A DNA stretch of 64,000 nucleotides from Streptomyces himalayensis subsp. himalayensis (GCF_013778455.1 NZ_JACEHE010000016.1:124001-188000); one strand, 5' to 3'; positions 36,001 to 43,202 are shown, counted from the first letter of the stretch. Translations and numbers: made by a program. Notes: a model not told the origin generated them from the sequence alone.

Positions 36001-36406
36001 GCTGACCACGTCCATCAAGCGCAGCGTCAAGGTCGGCACGGCCTCGACCCGCGTCGACACCAGCTGGAGCTTCCGCTCCAAGAAGACCACCGACATGAAG
36101 CAGCTGCCGCTCTCCACGGCACGCTTCGGCCCGGCGCTCGGCCTGGACAGCACGGCTCCCGCCGGCAAGACCCAGTCCGTCCCGGTCACCGTTCAGGGCG
36201 CAGCCAAGGGCAGCAACCTGAAGTCGCTGTCGGTGTACGTGTCGTACGACTACGGCAAGACCTGGAAGAAGCTGTCCGTGAAGAACGGCAAGGTCTCCGT
36301 GAAGAACCCGGCGAAGGGCAAGGGCATCTCCTTCCACGCCAAGATCACGGACAAGAAGGGCAACAAGTCGACGGTGTCGATCTACAACGCGTACTACGGG
36401 AAGTAG
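33077..36406 (+). CDS. Secreted subtilisin-like serine protease (S8), multi-domain
   Basis: 1109 residues. TTG 33077 is preferred because aggggg lies five bases upstream and a Sec signal peptide follows at once (RRQVKRACATTVAAAAAVAL, cleavage near PASA). A propeptide to about 215, then the S8 domain with the full triad: Asp238 in VLDTGID, His270 in GHGTHVAS, Ser442 in GTSMATPHVAG; oxyanion Asn in AVAAGNSGPN. Beyond about 500 come beta-rich modules (DPVSVSFGAQQWPHTDD and others) with a final Ig-like repeat. Extracellular protein degradation, typical of mycelial saprophytes. A strong terminator follows. Confidence 0.93.
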   Translation: MRRQVKRACATTVAAAAAVALAAGMTNPASANGENSSTSRAAGAELGPKHRITLITGDRVLLDAKGRVAGLERAKGREHIPVQKRTANGHTYVVPFDAQRLIAAGKLDQRLFDVTELNKAANRKAQKKGLKLIVGYKGASAAAAKAEVRDAGDTQVRRTLKTLNADAVTTPKDDASELWDAVTREQSNGSVTTTAGVGTIWLDGVRKASLDKSVPQIGAPKAWAAGYDGKGVKIAVLDTGIDATHPDLKDQVIAEKNFSTSADALDRFGHGTHVASIAAGTGAKGGGTYKGVAPGAKLLNGKVLGDDSGILAGMEWAAEQGAQVVNLSLGGPDTPAIDPLEAEINKLSAEKGILFAVAAGNSGPNSLGSPGSADAALTVGAVDDGDELADFSSTGPRVGDGAIKPDVTAPGVDITAAAAPGSVIDQEVGQKPDGYLTISGTSMATPHVAGAAAILKQQHPDWTYAELKGALAASTKGGKYTPFQQGSGRVQVDKAITQSVIADPVSVSFGAQQWPHTDDTPVTKQVTYRNLGTKDVTLDLTATATNPKGAAAPAGFFTLGAKQVTVPAGGKASVDLTVNSKLGGTTDGTYSAYVVATGGGQSVRTAAAVEREVESYDVTLSHIGRDGKPSEWYSTDLTGVSGNVTETWFSPYEADGTVTVRVPKGGYVLNSGILVDPDEYKGADWLAQPKLSVTKDTTITLDARTAKPVDITVPDAAAESVFASPDYTVETDEGSNTFGWWLDSYANFGTRGLGPQITDGSLYQQWDGHWTKGATAEYDTKAGARVKQLATGYTKHYKKSELATVKVGLGASAKGKEGAVTAWGYLPDSSSGSAISFPQQLPSTRTLYLSTANKVKWTFDVEQYGGTDEDGWPITEAGYTLGTPQTFKGGTTYTKTFNTGVFGPRLSASYGVFRDGNTIAGYLPMYADGKNHAGYSQYLSVKTTLYRNGTKIAETEDPLDGSGEFKVPSADAAYKLTTSIKRSVKVGTASTRVDTSWSFRSKKTTDMKQLPLSTARFGPALGLDSTAPAGKTQSVPVTVQGAAKGSNLKSLSVYVSYDYGKTWKKLSVKNGKVSVKNPAKGKGISFHAKITDKKGNKSTVSIYNAYYGK

Positions 36407-36434
36407 TCCGTACGACGCTGAGCAGACCCTGAGT

Positions 36435-36473
36435 GAAAGGCCCGCCGGAGGTGTAGCCCCCGGCGGGCCTTTC
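36435..36473 (+). terminator. Terminator of the subtilisin gene
   Basis: GAAAGGCCCGCCGG (36435-36448) pairs with 36460-36473; perfect 14-bp stem, 11-base loop, 29 bases past the stop. Confidence 0.88.
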
Positions 36474-36515
36474 CCGCGAGGAGCGTCAGGCTGCTGCCTG
36501 CGCGACCGTGACCAC

Positions 36516-36673
36516 AACGGCAGCGGTGGGGAGTGCGTCGAGGTCGCCCACAACCTCCCTGGCCTCGTCCCCGTACGCGACTCCAAGGCGCCCGAAGGCC
36601 CCGCCCTCATCCTCACCGCTCAGGCGTGGGCCCCTTCGTCGCGGCGCTCAAGGGCGACGAACTGATCGCCTGA
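36516..36673 (+). pseudogene. Remnant of a DUF397-domain gene
   Basis: One frame reads NGSGGECVEVAHNLPGLVPV then RDSKAPEGPALILTAQAWAP, the hallmark of DUF397 proteins (SGG-CVEVA and VRDSK-PxGPAL). One base is missing after GCCCC; the expected end FVAALKGDELIA and a TGA continue in the next frame. The 5' part and start codon are absent. DUF397 genes normally accompany an XRE-type regulator, which is not here. Decayed accessory gene. Confidence 0.75.
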
Positions 36674-36699
36674 ACAAGCGGCCGCTGCGCGGCAGTCGC

Positions 36700-36938
36700 T
36701 CAGAGGAATGTCACCTGCATGATGTAGAGGCGTTCGTGGCGGGGGACGATGAGGTAGTTGAAGAATCCGCCGGGGACGTGGGCGAACCCGCCCTTCGGCC
36801 CCTCTCCCTGGTAGCCGGTGCCGTCGAGATAGAAGGCGGCTGCGCGGACCAGCTCGTCCCGACCTCGGCCACGAATGCCGGTGGGGCTCCGCCGATCACG
36901 TACTGTTCGTCGGGGTCGTACTCCCACAGCCACGTCAC
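36700..36938 (-). pseudogene. Frameshifted RelE-like partner gene of the two-gene module, copy 1
   Basis: From GTG 36938 the frame reads TWLWEYDPDEQYVIGGAPPA, matching WRWEYDPDHAHVVGGVPV of the intact gene at 51 kb. Near 36860 (GAGGTCGGG on the minus strand) it leaves the family; the remaining homologous part (DELVRAAAFYLDGTGY through PGGFFNYLIVPRHERLYIM) is in another frame up to a stop at 36700. A single-base loss explains it. The start overlaps the upstream gene's stop as GTGA, exactly as in the intact copy. Confidence 0.8.
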
Positions 36939-37295
36939 GCCGACACCGCCCGCGCGGCTTCGTCCTCGACGGCGGCCAGTTCGTTCATAGCGCGCCGGAA
37001 CGCGGGATCGTCCTTACCGGTGGTGCTGTGCACGGCGGCGAGGGCGGCGCGGTGACGGGTGGACAGGTCGGGTCGGCGCTCGATCTCCACCTGTGCGTGC
37101 CAGTGCGTGAGCCACGCCTGCAGGTGGCCGATCTTGCCGTCCTGGATTGCGGCGGCCAGCGCCTGTTCCTTGTGCTGCTCCATGTCGTCGAGCCGGTGAG
37201 GAGCGACCCGGGCAAGGGCGGTGCGGACCGCTTCAGGGGTTCGTTCGGGCAGGGGGATCAGCTCCTGCCCCCCCGTGGTCGGGCTGTGTGGTCAC
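36935..37295 (-). pseudogene. Frameshifted DUF6247-like gene, copy 1
   Basis: GTG 37295 has a perfect cggagg site 7 bases upstream and starts VTTQPDHGG, matching MTTSAAG of the intact homologue. After a run of seven G (C7 on the plus strand, 37268-37274) the family sequence (QELIPLPERTPEAVRTALAR) continues in the next frame to a TGA at 36935. One G too many accounts for the shift. An internal ATG at 37183 could still give an 82-residue C-terminal product (LQAWLTHWHAQVEIERRPDL). It could be decay, slippage expression or a sequencing error in the homopolymer. Confidence 0.75.
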
Positions 37296-37440
37296 GTGCG
37301 TTCCTCCGGATTGGTCTCCGGGTGTCCACGGTACCGGCGGAGGCGCGTACGGATGGCACATCGACGTTGTGATCGAGTGGCTACATGGTGTGAGTCGTCG
37401 ATTCGCTGATCGGGTTCGCTGAGCGCTGAGCGAACGGCTT

Positions 37441-37461
37441 GCCGGAAGTGCAGCTTCCGGC
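37441..37461 (+). promoter_or_regulatory. Hairpin in the leader of the ABM-globin gene
   Basis: GCCGGAAG (37441-37448), loop TGCAG, CTTCCGGC (37454-37461), 25 bases before ATG 37487. It could be a 5' leader structure or the terminator of upstream transcription. Confidence 0.5.
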
Positions 37462-37486
37462 AGGCCCTGCGTGTTTCTGTGGGTGC

Positions 37487-38257
37487 ATGACCGCAGAGAC
37501 CGTCGAGTACATCCGTTACCGCATCCCGGAAGACCGGTCGGCGGAGTTCCTGTCCGCCTACACCCGCGCCGCGGCCCAGCTGGCGGCGGCCCCGCAGTGC
37601 GTCGACTACGAACTCGCGCACTGCGAGGAGGACTTCGAGCACTACATCCTGCGGATCACCTGGACCTCGACGAAGGACCACCTGGAGGCCTTCCGGGGAT
37701 CGGAACTCTTCACGGACTTCTTCGCCGAGATCCGGCCGTACGTCGCGAACATCGAGGAAATGCGCCACTACACACCCACCGCGGTGCGCGGCACGGGCGC
37801 CTCCGTCCCGACCCTGTACGCCTGGGCGGGCGGAGCGCAGGCCTTCTCACGGCTCACCGAGGTCTTCTACGAGAAGGTGCTCGCCGACGACCTGCTCGCG
37901 CCCCTCTTCGAGGGCCTCGCCCCAGAGCACGCCGAGCATGTCGCGCTCTGGCTCGGCGAGGTCTTCGGCGGCCCGCCGGCCTACTCGGAACAGCAGGGCG
38001 GCCACGGCCACATGGTCGCCAAGCACTTGGGCAAGGGCATCACCGAACCGCAGCGCCGCCGCTGGGTGAACCTCGTCCAGGACGCGGCGGACGAGGCGGG
38101 GCTGCCCACGGACGCGGAGTTCCGCTCGGCGTTCCTGGCCTACATCGAGTGGGGCACCCGGCTCGCGGTGTACTTCTCAGGACCGGACGCGGTACCGCCG
38201 GGGGAGCAGCCGGTACCGAGGTGGACGTGGGGGGCGGCACCGCCGTACCGGCCGTGA
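37487..38257 (+). CDS. ABM-domain / group II truncated haemoglobin fusion
   Basis: 256 residues from ATG 37487. Residues about 1-98 form an antibiotic-biosynthesis-monooxygenase-type ferredoxin-like domain (VEYIRYRIPEDRSAEF, CVDYELAHCEEDFEHYILR, HLEAFRGSELFTDFFAEI). Residues about 105-235 are a group II 2/2 globin: LYAWAGGAQAFSRLTEVFYE, FGGPPAYSEQQGGHGHMVAKH (proximal His in the final HMVAKH block) and the conserved Trp in RRRWVNL. Such fusions are known in streptomycetes and may couple O2 or NO chemistry to oxidation of a small substrate. Cytosolic; no signal peptide. Confidence 0.88.
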   Translation: MTAETVEYIRYRIPEDRSAEFLSAYTRAAAQLAAAPQCVDYELAHCEEDFEHYILRITWTSTKDHLEAFRGSELFTDFFAEIRPYVANIEEMRHYTPTAVRGTGASVPTLYAWAGGAQAFSRLTEVFYEKVLADDLLAPLFEGLAPEHAEHVALWLGEVFGGPPAYSEQQGGHGHMVAKHLGKGITEPQRRRWVNLVQDAADEAGLPTDAEFRSAFLAYIEWGTRLAVYFSGPDAVPPGEQPVPRWTWGAAPPYRP

Positions 38258-38264
38258 CCGGCCG

Positions 38265-38384
38265 GTGTCCGGCTCAGGCCGGGGCATCACCTCGTACAGA
38301 TTCCCGGCGTCGTCGATGAAGAACAGGCCGCGTGGGCACAGCGGGTGGTCGACGCGAACGCCGAGGCCGTCGGCGCGCCTGGCT
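38265..38384 (-). pseudogene. 3' remnant of a VOC (glyoxalase-fold) gene
   Basis: Directly after the methyltransferase stop, a minus-strand frame with strong G/C third positions reads ADGLGVRVDHPLCPRGLFFI then DDAGNLYEVMPRPEPD, the usual last strand of VOC proteins (GNLYEV). It has no start codon and no 5' part, and merges into the 3' end of the convergent globin gene. Probably a deletion relic. Confidence 0.5.
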
Positions 38385-39197
38385 TCACCGATCCGCCTGC
38401 GTCAGCGGAAGCTGTGCTCGGACGACCACCGAGACTGCCACGGCCCGCTGCTGGTCCGCTGGGATCAGTTTCTTCATGAGCTGGATCACCTCGGTGCTGA
38501 AGAGGGGGTACAGCGCGCAGTCGTCAACACTCATGGGGTGGCGGTACGGCACGTGGACGTCCCGGAATCCAGCCCGCTCCAGCTTGTGTACGAAGTCGTC
38601 TTCGGACAGCGCCCCGGCCACGCAGCCGGCCCAGGCGGCGGGCTGGCTGAGGATCTGCGGCGGGAGGTCGTCCTGGCCGACCGTGAGGTCGGAGACGCAG
38701 AGCCTGCCACCAGGGCGCAGGACGCGTGCGCATTCGGCCATCACGCGGGCTTTGCGGGGGGAGAGGTTGATGACGCCGTTGGAGATGATCAGATCCACCG
38801 TGTCGTCCTGGAGCGGGATCGCTTCCATCTCGCCCTCCAGGGCCTCGACGTTCGTCAGCGCGGCATCGGCCGCGGCGTCGGCGGTGCGCTGGAGCATCTC
38901 GGCCAGGAAGTCGAGGGCGATGACGCGGCCGGTCGGGCCGGTGCGGCGGGCGGCGAGGATGGTGTCGATGCCGCCGCCGCAGCCGATGTCGAGGACGGTC
39001 TCACCGGGGTGGATGACGGCGAAGCGCAGGTGGTCGGCCACACCGAGGGCACGGTCGATGGCGCTCTGGGGAACCTGGGCCAGTTCCTCGGGGGTGTAGA
39101 GCTTGCGGGCCACGGCGGCCGTGGACGCCGGGACGTTGCGGTAGGCGTCGCGGACCAGCTGCTTGACCTCGGCGCTGTGCATCAGATCGCGGCTCAT
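38385..39197 (-). CDS. SAM-dependent methyltransferase, ArsM-like
   Basis: 270 residues. Class I methyltransferase: GETVLDIGCGGGIDTILAAR (SAM loop), VIALDFLAEMLQR, VDLIISNGVINLSPRKARVM and CARVLRPGGRLCVSD. The NxVINLSPxKxxVxxE block and WAGCVAGAL are features of arsenite methyltransferases. However, the first arsenic-binding cysteine in ISNCV is Gly here, so arsenic as substrate is uncertain. Its ATG shares one base with the stop of the anti-sigma gene (TGATG), i.e. it is the third gene of a tightly coupled operon with an ECF sigma factor. Confidence 0.82.
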   Translation of the reverse strand: MSRDLMHSAEVKQLVRDAYRNVPASTAAVARKLYTPEELAQVPQSAIDRALGVADHLRFAVIHPGETVLDIGCGGGIDTILAARRTGPTGRVIALDFLAEMLQRTADAAADAALTNVEALEGEMEAIPLQDDTVDLIISNGVINLSPRKARVMAECARVLRPGGRLCVSDLTVGQDDLPPQILSQPAAWAGCVAGALSEDDFVHKLERAGFRDVHVPYRHPMSVDDCALYPLFSTEVIQLMKKLIPADQQRAVAVSVVVRAQLPLTQADR

Positions 39198-39424
39198 CAG
39201 CCCAGCTCCTCCAGGGTCTGGTTCAGGCGGCGCAGGACGTCTGTGGGAATGTCTCCACGGCCCGAGCCGAGCAGGAGCCTGCGGAGCTCCACGGCGAATT
39301 CGAGCTCACCGCAGCAGCGCCGGCACAGGGACAGGTGCTCTTCCACCGCCTCGCGGTCCGCCTCATCGACCATGGCGTCGAGGTACTCCCACAGCCTCCT
39401 CACCGCCTCGGAACAGGTGATCAA
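39197..39424 (-). CDS. Zinc-binding anti-sigma factor (ZAS/zf-HC2)
   Basis: 75 residues. TTG 39424 is preceded by ggagg at 8 bases and overlaps the sigma stop as TTGA. The N-terminal MITCSEAVRRLWEYLD and the zinc motif HLSLCRRCC (HxxxCxxC) define the family. It lacks a membrane helix, so it is a soluble redox- or metal-sensing anti-sigma factor of the RsrA kind. It should bind the upstream ECF sigma factor in the cytoplasm and release it upon zinc loss or thiol oxidation. Confidence 0.88.
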   Translation of the reverse strand: MITCSEAVRRLWEYLDAMVDEADREAVEEHLSLCRRCCGELEFAVELRRLLLGSGRGDIPTDVLRRLNQTLEELG

Positions 39425-40002
39425 CGCACATCCTCCTTCAGCAGTCCGTTCTCTTCCGCGTAGTCCCACATCTGCTTCTCGAAGAGCTTGCGTCCCCGGT
39501 GCAGGCGGGCGAGCACGGTCCCCAACGGCACCTGGAGAATCGCCGCCGTCTCCTTGGTCAGGAAGCCGTGCATGTAGACCAGGACGAGCGGAACCCGGTA
39601 GATCTCCGGGAGCCGCAGCAGCACGGCGTGCACGTCCTCGCGCCCGAATCCCTGGAGGAAGTCCAGGTGGAGGCTGTCCGAGTAGGGGAAGGGATCTTCG
39701 TAGGCGATCTTTCGGTAGAGGGAGAAGTCCTCCGCCTCCCCCCAGTCCACCGGGACCGGCTGCCTGGACCTGGCCCGACCGCGGTCGCGACAGCAGTTGA
39801 CGAGGATGCTCCGCAGCCACGCGGCGCCCGCCGCCGGATCACGGACCTGGTCGAGCCGTTCGAACGCCTTCACCATGCAGTCCTGCACCGCGTCCTCGGC
39901 ATCAGCACCGACCAGGGACCGGGCGATCGCGTACAGCCGGGGAAGCTCTGCCCGTACCAGTCGGCGGAAGTCTTCCCTCTGGTCGGCCCTGGTGACCTGC
40001 AC
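39421..40002 (-). CDS. ECF RNA polymerase sigma factor
   Basis: 193 residues. Region 2: FRRLVRAELPRLYAIARSLV, DAEDAVQDCMVKAFERLDQV, AAWLRSILVNCCRDRGR (region 2.3-2.4). Region 4: HAVLLRLPEIYRVPLVLVYM, GFLTKETAAILQVPLGTVLARLHRGRKLF (helix-turn-helix). A 45-residue acidic insert between regions holds several aromatic residues. GTG 40002 or 40011; the longer frame from 40155 would read through an AT-rich promoter. Co-transcribed with the anti-sigma and methyltransferase genes, hence likely controlled by the same redox or metal signal. Confidence 0.9.
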   Translation of the reverse strand: MQVTRADQREDFRRLVRAELPRLYAIARSLVGADAEDAVQDCMVKAFERLDQVRDPAAGAAWLRSILVNCCRDRGRARSRQPVPVDWGEAEDFSLYRKIAYEDPFPYSDSLHLDFLQGFGREDVHAVLLRLPEIYRVPLVLVYMHGFLTKETAAILQVPLGTVLARLHRGRKLFEKQMWDYAEENGLLKEDVR

Positions 40003-40039
40003 GCCTGCCACACCACATAGACGATTCCTGAAGGTGATT

Positions 40040-40066
40040 TTATTGCATTTTGCCTCGTTGCAATAA
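40040..40066. promoter_or_regulatory. Inverted repeat TTATTGCA-N11-TGCAATAA between divergent genes
   Basis: Perfect 8-base arms at 40040-40047 and 40059-40066 in the only strongly AT-rich stretch nearby, 38 bases upstream of the sigma gene and 70 upstream of the membrane-protein gene. A strong candidate operator for a dimeric regulator acting on one or both promoters. Confidence 0.65.
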
Positions 40067-40135
40067 CTTCGGGTGCCTGCGCCGTCTTCATAGCCGAGAA
40101 CACCGATCTCGGCCGGTCGACCAAGGAGGCATCCC

Positions 40136-40681
40136 ATGGCCACCGATAGGGGCACCTCCCAGGCCCTTAAGGCACTGGGGGATCATCGAAGGAGCAGGGT
40201 CGGCACCGCCGGGCGGCCGGGCATGCTCCGCCTCGGATCCGCACTCATGGCGCTCGCCGGTCTGGCATTCGTCGGATACGCGGTGATCTTCTTCGTCCGC
40301 AACTTCACCGACGCGTTCCTGGAACTCGGCATCGGCCCGGGCGAGGTGGATGTCGGCCGATCCGACATCCAGGCGTTCAGCCCCGAGTTGTACGAGTACA
40401 TCGCGCACCTGCACATCGCGGTGTCCGGTTTCATCGCGGCAGCCGGAGTGGCCACCGCGGCGCTTGCCTGGTTCGGAGTCCGTCGCGGCCTTCTGTGGGC
40501 CTACGTCACCGCGATCACCGTCCCCGTGCTCGGTCTGGCCGTCGCACTGCCCGCCCACTACCCGTACGACCTCGACACCCTCGGCCATCTCGGTCTCATC
40601 TACCTTGCCACTGCCGTTTTCGTCGTCGGGGCGCTGATCGCCCTGCCGCCTCTGCTGACGGCACGGAGGGAGCGGGACTGA
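40136..40681 (+). CDS. Four-helix membrane protein divergent from the ECF operon
   Basis: 181 residues. aaggagg is 6 bases before ATG 40136. The first 29 residues are hydrophilic and partly encoded by a fragment of the intergenic repeat family (ggggcacctcccagg). Helices at about 33-55 (LRLGSALMALAGLAFVGYAV), 90-112, 117-137 and 145-165. The loop after helix 1 is acidic (GPGEVDVGRSDIQAFSPELY). Probably part of the sigma regulon; function unknown. ATG 40223 is a possible alternative start. Confidence 0.7.
   Translation: MATDRGTSQALKALGDHRRSRVGTAGRPGMLRLGSALMALAGLAFVGYAVIFFVRNFTDAFLELGIGPGEVDVGRSDIQAFSPELYEYIAHLHIAVSGFIAAAGVATAALAWFGVRRGLLWAYVTAITVPVLGLAVALPAHYPYDLDTLGHLGLIYLATAVFVVGALIALPPLLTARRERD
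40147..40175. repeat. Fragment of an intergenic repeat inside the 5' end of a gene
   Basis: ggggcacctcccaggc, followed by ttaaggcactgggggat, resembles the palindromic element at 10262-10290 (gggggcacctcccagc, agctgggggag). Here it encodes residues about 5-16 of the membrane protein. Confidence 0.4.
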
Positions 40682-40994
40682 CGGCTTGCTCCCCCGCGAC
40701 GGCAGCACCACCGGCCTGGGCGACACCTGCGCCCAGGCCGGCGCTGTGCGTCCTGCGGTCAGGCGGCTGCCGGCCGCCGTTGGGCTGGACCGGACAGTAG
40801 GGGCGCAGGGGCGTCGACGGGCGATGCTGTTGGTGCATCTCGCCGCGGCGGCCGGGCAATTCGGCGGCGGCCCGGCAATCGGGCTGTGAGTCCGCGCACG
40901 GCATGAAGTACGGCTTTCTGCCGGGACTCTCCGCCAGAAGCATCGGCGTCCGGATTCGCCGGCCGCGTCACGGGCAGCGCCCCGGGGCCGATCC
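40682..40994. other. Region without a supported gene
   Basis: 313 bases between convergent genes. Short open frames exist on both strands but none shows typical codon use, SD or homology that I recognise. No clear hairpin or repeat stands out. Confidence 0.4.
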
Positions 40995-41924
40995 TCAGGG
41001 CCCCGGTGTCCCCGCGCCCGCCCGCGTCGCGTCCGCCCCCCAACTCGCCAGCAGGCGGAGGGCCTCTGCGGAGGGAGACCCCGGCTCCGCGTGGTACACG
41101 ACCACCGACTGCTCATGGTCGTCGGGAAGCTTCAACGTCTCGTAGGAAAGGGTCAGTTCCCCGACGAGCGGATGCCGCATCCGCTTCACCCCGTGGTTCT
41201 TCTCCTTCACGTCGTGCGCCGCCCACAGCCGCCGGAACTCCTCGCTCTTCACCGACAGCTCACCGACCAGCGCCGACACCAGCGGGTCGTCGGGATGGCA
41301 GCCCGCGTCCATGCGCAGATAGCCGACCATGTCGGCGGCCTTGGAGTCCCAGTCCACGAACAGGTCGCGGTAGGCGGGTGACAGGAACACCATCCGCGCC
41401 CAGTTCCGCTCCTGCGGCGGCAGCTCCGCCCAGTCGCCGAACAGCGCCGCGGCCATCCGGTTCCAGGCGAGGATCTCGGACCGCCGCCCCACCACGTACG
41501 CGGGCACGGAGTCCAGCGTGTCGATGAGCTGCCGCAGCGCGGTCCGCACCTGCTGCTGGCGCCCGGCCGCTGCCGCCTTCTTCCTGTGCTGCTTCGGCTT
41601 GGCGAGATGCGTCAGATGGGCGTGCTCGGCGTCGGTCAGGTGCAGGGCGCGCGCGATCGCGTCCAGGACCTCCGCCGACACGTTGCGGCCGTTGCCCTGC
41701 TCGAGCCGCGTGTAGTACGCGACGGACACCCCGGCGAGCTGGGCGAGCTCCTCACGGCGCAGCCCCGGCACCCGCCGGTGACGCCCGTAGTCCGGCAGCC
41801 CGACGTCCTCCGGCTTCAGCCGGGCCCGGCGGGTGCGCAGAAACTCGCTGAGCTCGGCGCGCCGGTCGAGAGGCTGCTCGACGGCCCGGCCGACTGTGCT
41901 CTCCTCGCCAGGCTGTATGTCCAT
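40995..41924 (-). CDS. XRE-type helix-turn-helix regulator with MmyB-like ligand domain
   Basis: 309 residues. An N-terminal XRE domain (RRAELSEFLRTRRARLKPED, VPGLRREELAQLAGVSVAYYTRLEQG) is followed from about 115 by the MmyB-like PAS-related domain (ALRQLIDTLDSVPAYVVGRR, EILAWNRMAAALFGDW, NWARMVFLSPAYRDLF, HPLVGELTLSYETLKLP). Proteins of this type often repress a divergent oxidoreductase gene and respond to a small hydrophobic ligand. Here the divergent neighbour, 171 bases away, is an alcohol dehydrogenase gene, which fits that pattern. Confidence 0.9.
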   Translation of the reverse strand: MDIQPGEESTVGRAVEQPLDRRAELSEFLRTRRARLKPEDVGLPDYGRHRRVPGLRREELAQLAGVSVAYYTRLEQGNGRNVSAEVLDAIARALHLTDAEHAHLTHLAKPKQHRKKAAAAGRQQQVRTALRQLIDTLDSVPAYVVGRRSEILAWNRMAAALFGDWAELPPQERNWARMVFLSPAYRDLFVDWDSKAADMVGYLRMDAGCHPDDPLVSALVGELSVKSEEFRRLWAAHDVKEKNHGVKRMRHPLVGELTLSYETLKLPDDHEQSVVVYHAEPGSPSAEALRLLASWGADATRAGAGTPGP

Positions 41925-42095
41925 GCCTTCCAGTATTCACGGTCGTACGCACAGGAACCTGACCCCGCCAGTAGTAGGACCACTGGTCGTAGGCAGAGCC
42001 GTGGTCTGGGTGACCTCGCGGCATTCGTGCAGGATTGCCGTTGTGCCCGGCCGAGAAGGCAGCCGGGCACGCCACACCCTCCGAGGAGACCCGGC

Positions 42096-43136
42096 ATGAC
42101 CACCGTTTCCGCATACGCCGCGCCTGCCGCCAAGGCCCCGCTGGAGCGCACCACCATCCAGCGACGCCCGGTCGGCGAGTTCGACGTCCTGATCGACATC
42201 AAGTTCGCCGGCATCTGCCACTCGGACATCCACCAGGCCCGCGAGGGCTGGGGCGAGGCGATCTTCCCGATGGTGCCCGGCCACGAGATCGCCGGCATCG
42301 TGACCGAGGTCGGCACGGGCGTCACCAAGTACGCCGTCGGCGACCGCGTGGGTGTCGGCTGCCTGGTCGACTCCTGCCGTGAGTGCGAGAACTGCAAGGC
42401 AGGTCTCGAACAGCACTGCACCGGCGGTGGCGTCGGCACCTACAACGCCATCGGCAGGGACGGCGAGCCCACCTACGGCGGCTACTCGGAGAAGGTCGTC
42501 GTCGACGAGAACTTCGTCGTCCGCATCCCCGACGGCCTGTCCCTGGACGTCGCCGCGCCCCTCCTCTGCGCCGGCATCACCACGTACTCGCCGCTCAAGC
42601 ACTGGGGCGCGGGCCCGGGCAAGAAGGTCGCCGTCATCGGGCTGGGCGGCCTCGGCCACATGGGCGTCAAGATCGCGCACGCGCTGGGCGCCGAGGTGAC
42701 CGTCCTCTCCCAGTCCCTCCGCAAGAAGGACGACGGGCTGAAGCTGGGCGCCGACCACTACCACGCCACCAGCGACCCGAAGACCTTCGAGGAACTGGCG
42801 GGCACCTTCGACCTGATCCTCTCCACGGTGTCGGCCCCGCTCGACTTCGGCGCCTACCTGAGCCTGGTGAAGACCGGCGGCGCCCTGGTGAACGTCGGCG
42901 CCCCCGAGGAGCCGATCTCGCTCAACCTCTTCTCGCTGATCGGCGGCAACAAGACGCTCGCCGGCTCCATGATCGGCGGAATCGCCGAGACCCAGGAGAT
43001 GCTCGACTTCTGCGCGGAGCATGGCCTGGGTGCCGAGATCGAGCTGATCAGCGCCGACCAGATCAACGAGGCGTACGAGCGGGTGCTGGCCAGCGACGTG
43101 CGGTACCGCTTCGTGATCGACACGACGACGATCTGA
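42096..43136 (+). CDS. Zinc-dependent NAD(P) alcohol dehydrogenase (cinnamyl-alcohol dehydrogenase type)
   Basis: 346 residues; gaggag lies 7 bases before ATG 42096. Catalytic zinc ligands: Cys in GICHSDIH, His/Glu in GHEIAG and a later Cys; structural zinc in CRECENCKAGLEQHC. Cofactor fold: VIGLGGLGHMGVK. MDR family, group that reduces aldehydes with NADPH (YjgB/CAD). Likely controlled by the divergent XRE protein. The gene end is duplicated with its stop codon. Confidence 0.92.
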   Translation: MTTVSAYAAPAAKAPLERTTIQRRPVGEFDVLIDIKFAGICHSDIHQAREGWGEAIFPMVPGHEIAGIVTEVGTGVTKYAVGDRVGVGCLVDSCRECENCKAGLEQHCTGGGVGTYNAIGRDGEPTYGGYSEKVVVDENFVVRIPDGLSLDVAAPLLCAGITTYSPLKHWGAGPGKKVAVIGLGGLGHMGVKIAHALGAEVTVLSQSLRKKDDGLKLGADHYHATSDPKTFEELAGTFDLILSTVSAPLDFGAYLSLVKTGGALVNVGAPEEPISLNLFSLIGGNKTLAGSMIGGIAETQEMLDFCAEHGLGAEIELISADQINEAYERVLASDVRYRFVIDTTTI

Positions 43137-43157
43137 GCCGTGGGCACGATGTGAGCC
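43128..43157 (+). repeat. 18-base duplication spanning the adh stop codon
   Basis: ACGATCTGAGCC (43128-43139, includes the stop TGA) recurs as ACGATGTGAGCC at 43146-43157, so a second in-frame stop follows the first. Confidence 0.7.
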
Positions 43158-43159
43158 AT

Positions 43160-43186
43160 AAAGGGGCGCCTTCTGGGCGTCCCTTT
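43160..43186 (+). terminator. Terminator of the alcohol dehydrogenase gene
   Basis: AAAGGGGCGCC, loop TTCT, GGGCGTCCCTTT; 11 pairs including one G-U. Confidence 0.75.
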
Positions 43187-43202
43187 CGGCTGTGGGCGCT
43201 CC

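Noticed and set aside
38385..39197. Firm naming as arsM
   Set aside because: A conserved arsenic-binding cysteine is replaced by Gly and no arsR, arsB or arsC gene is present.
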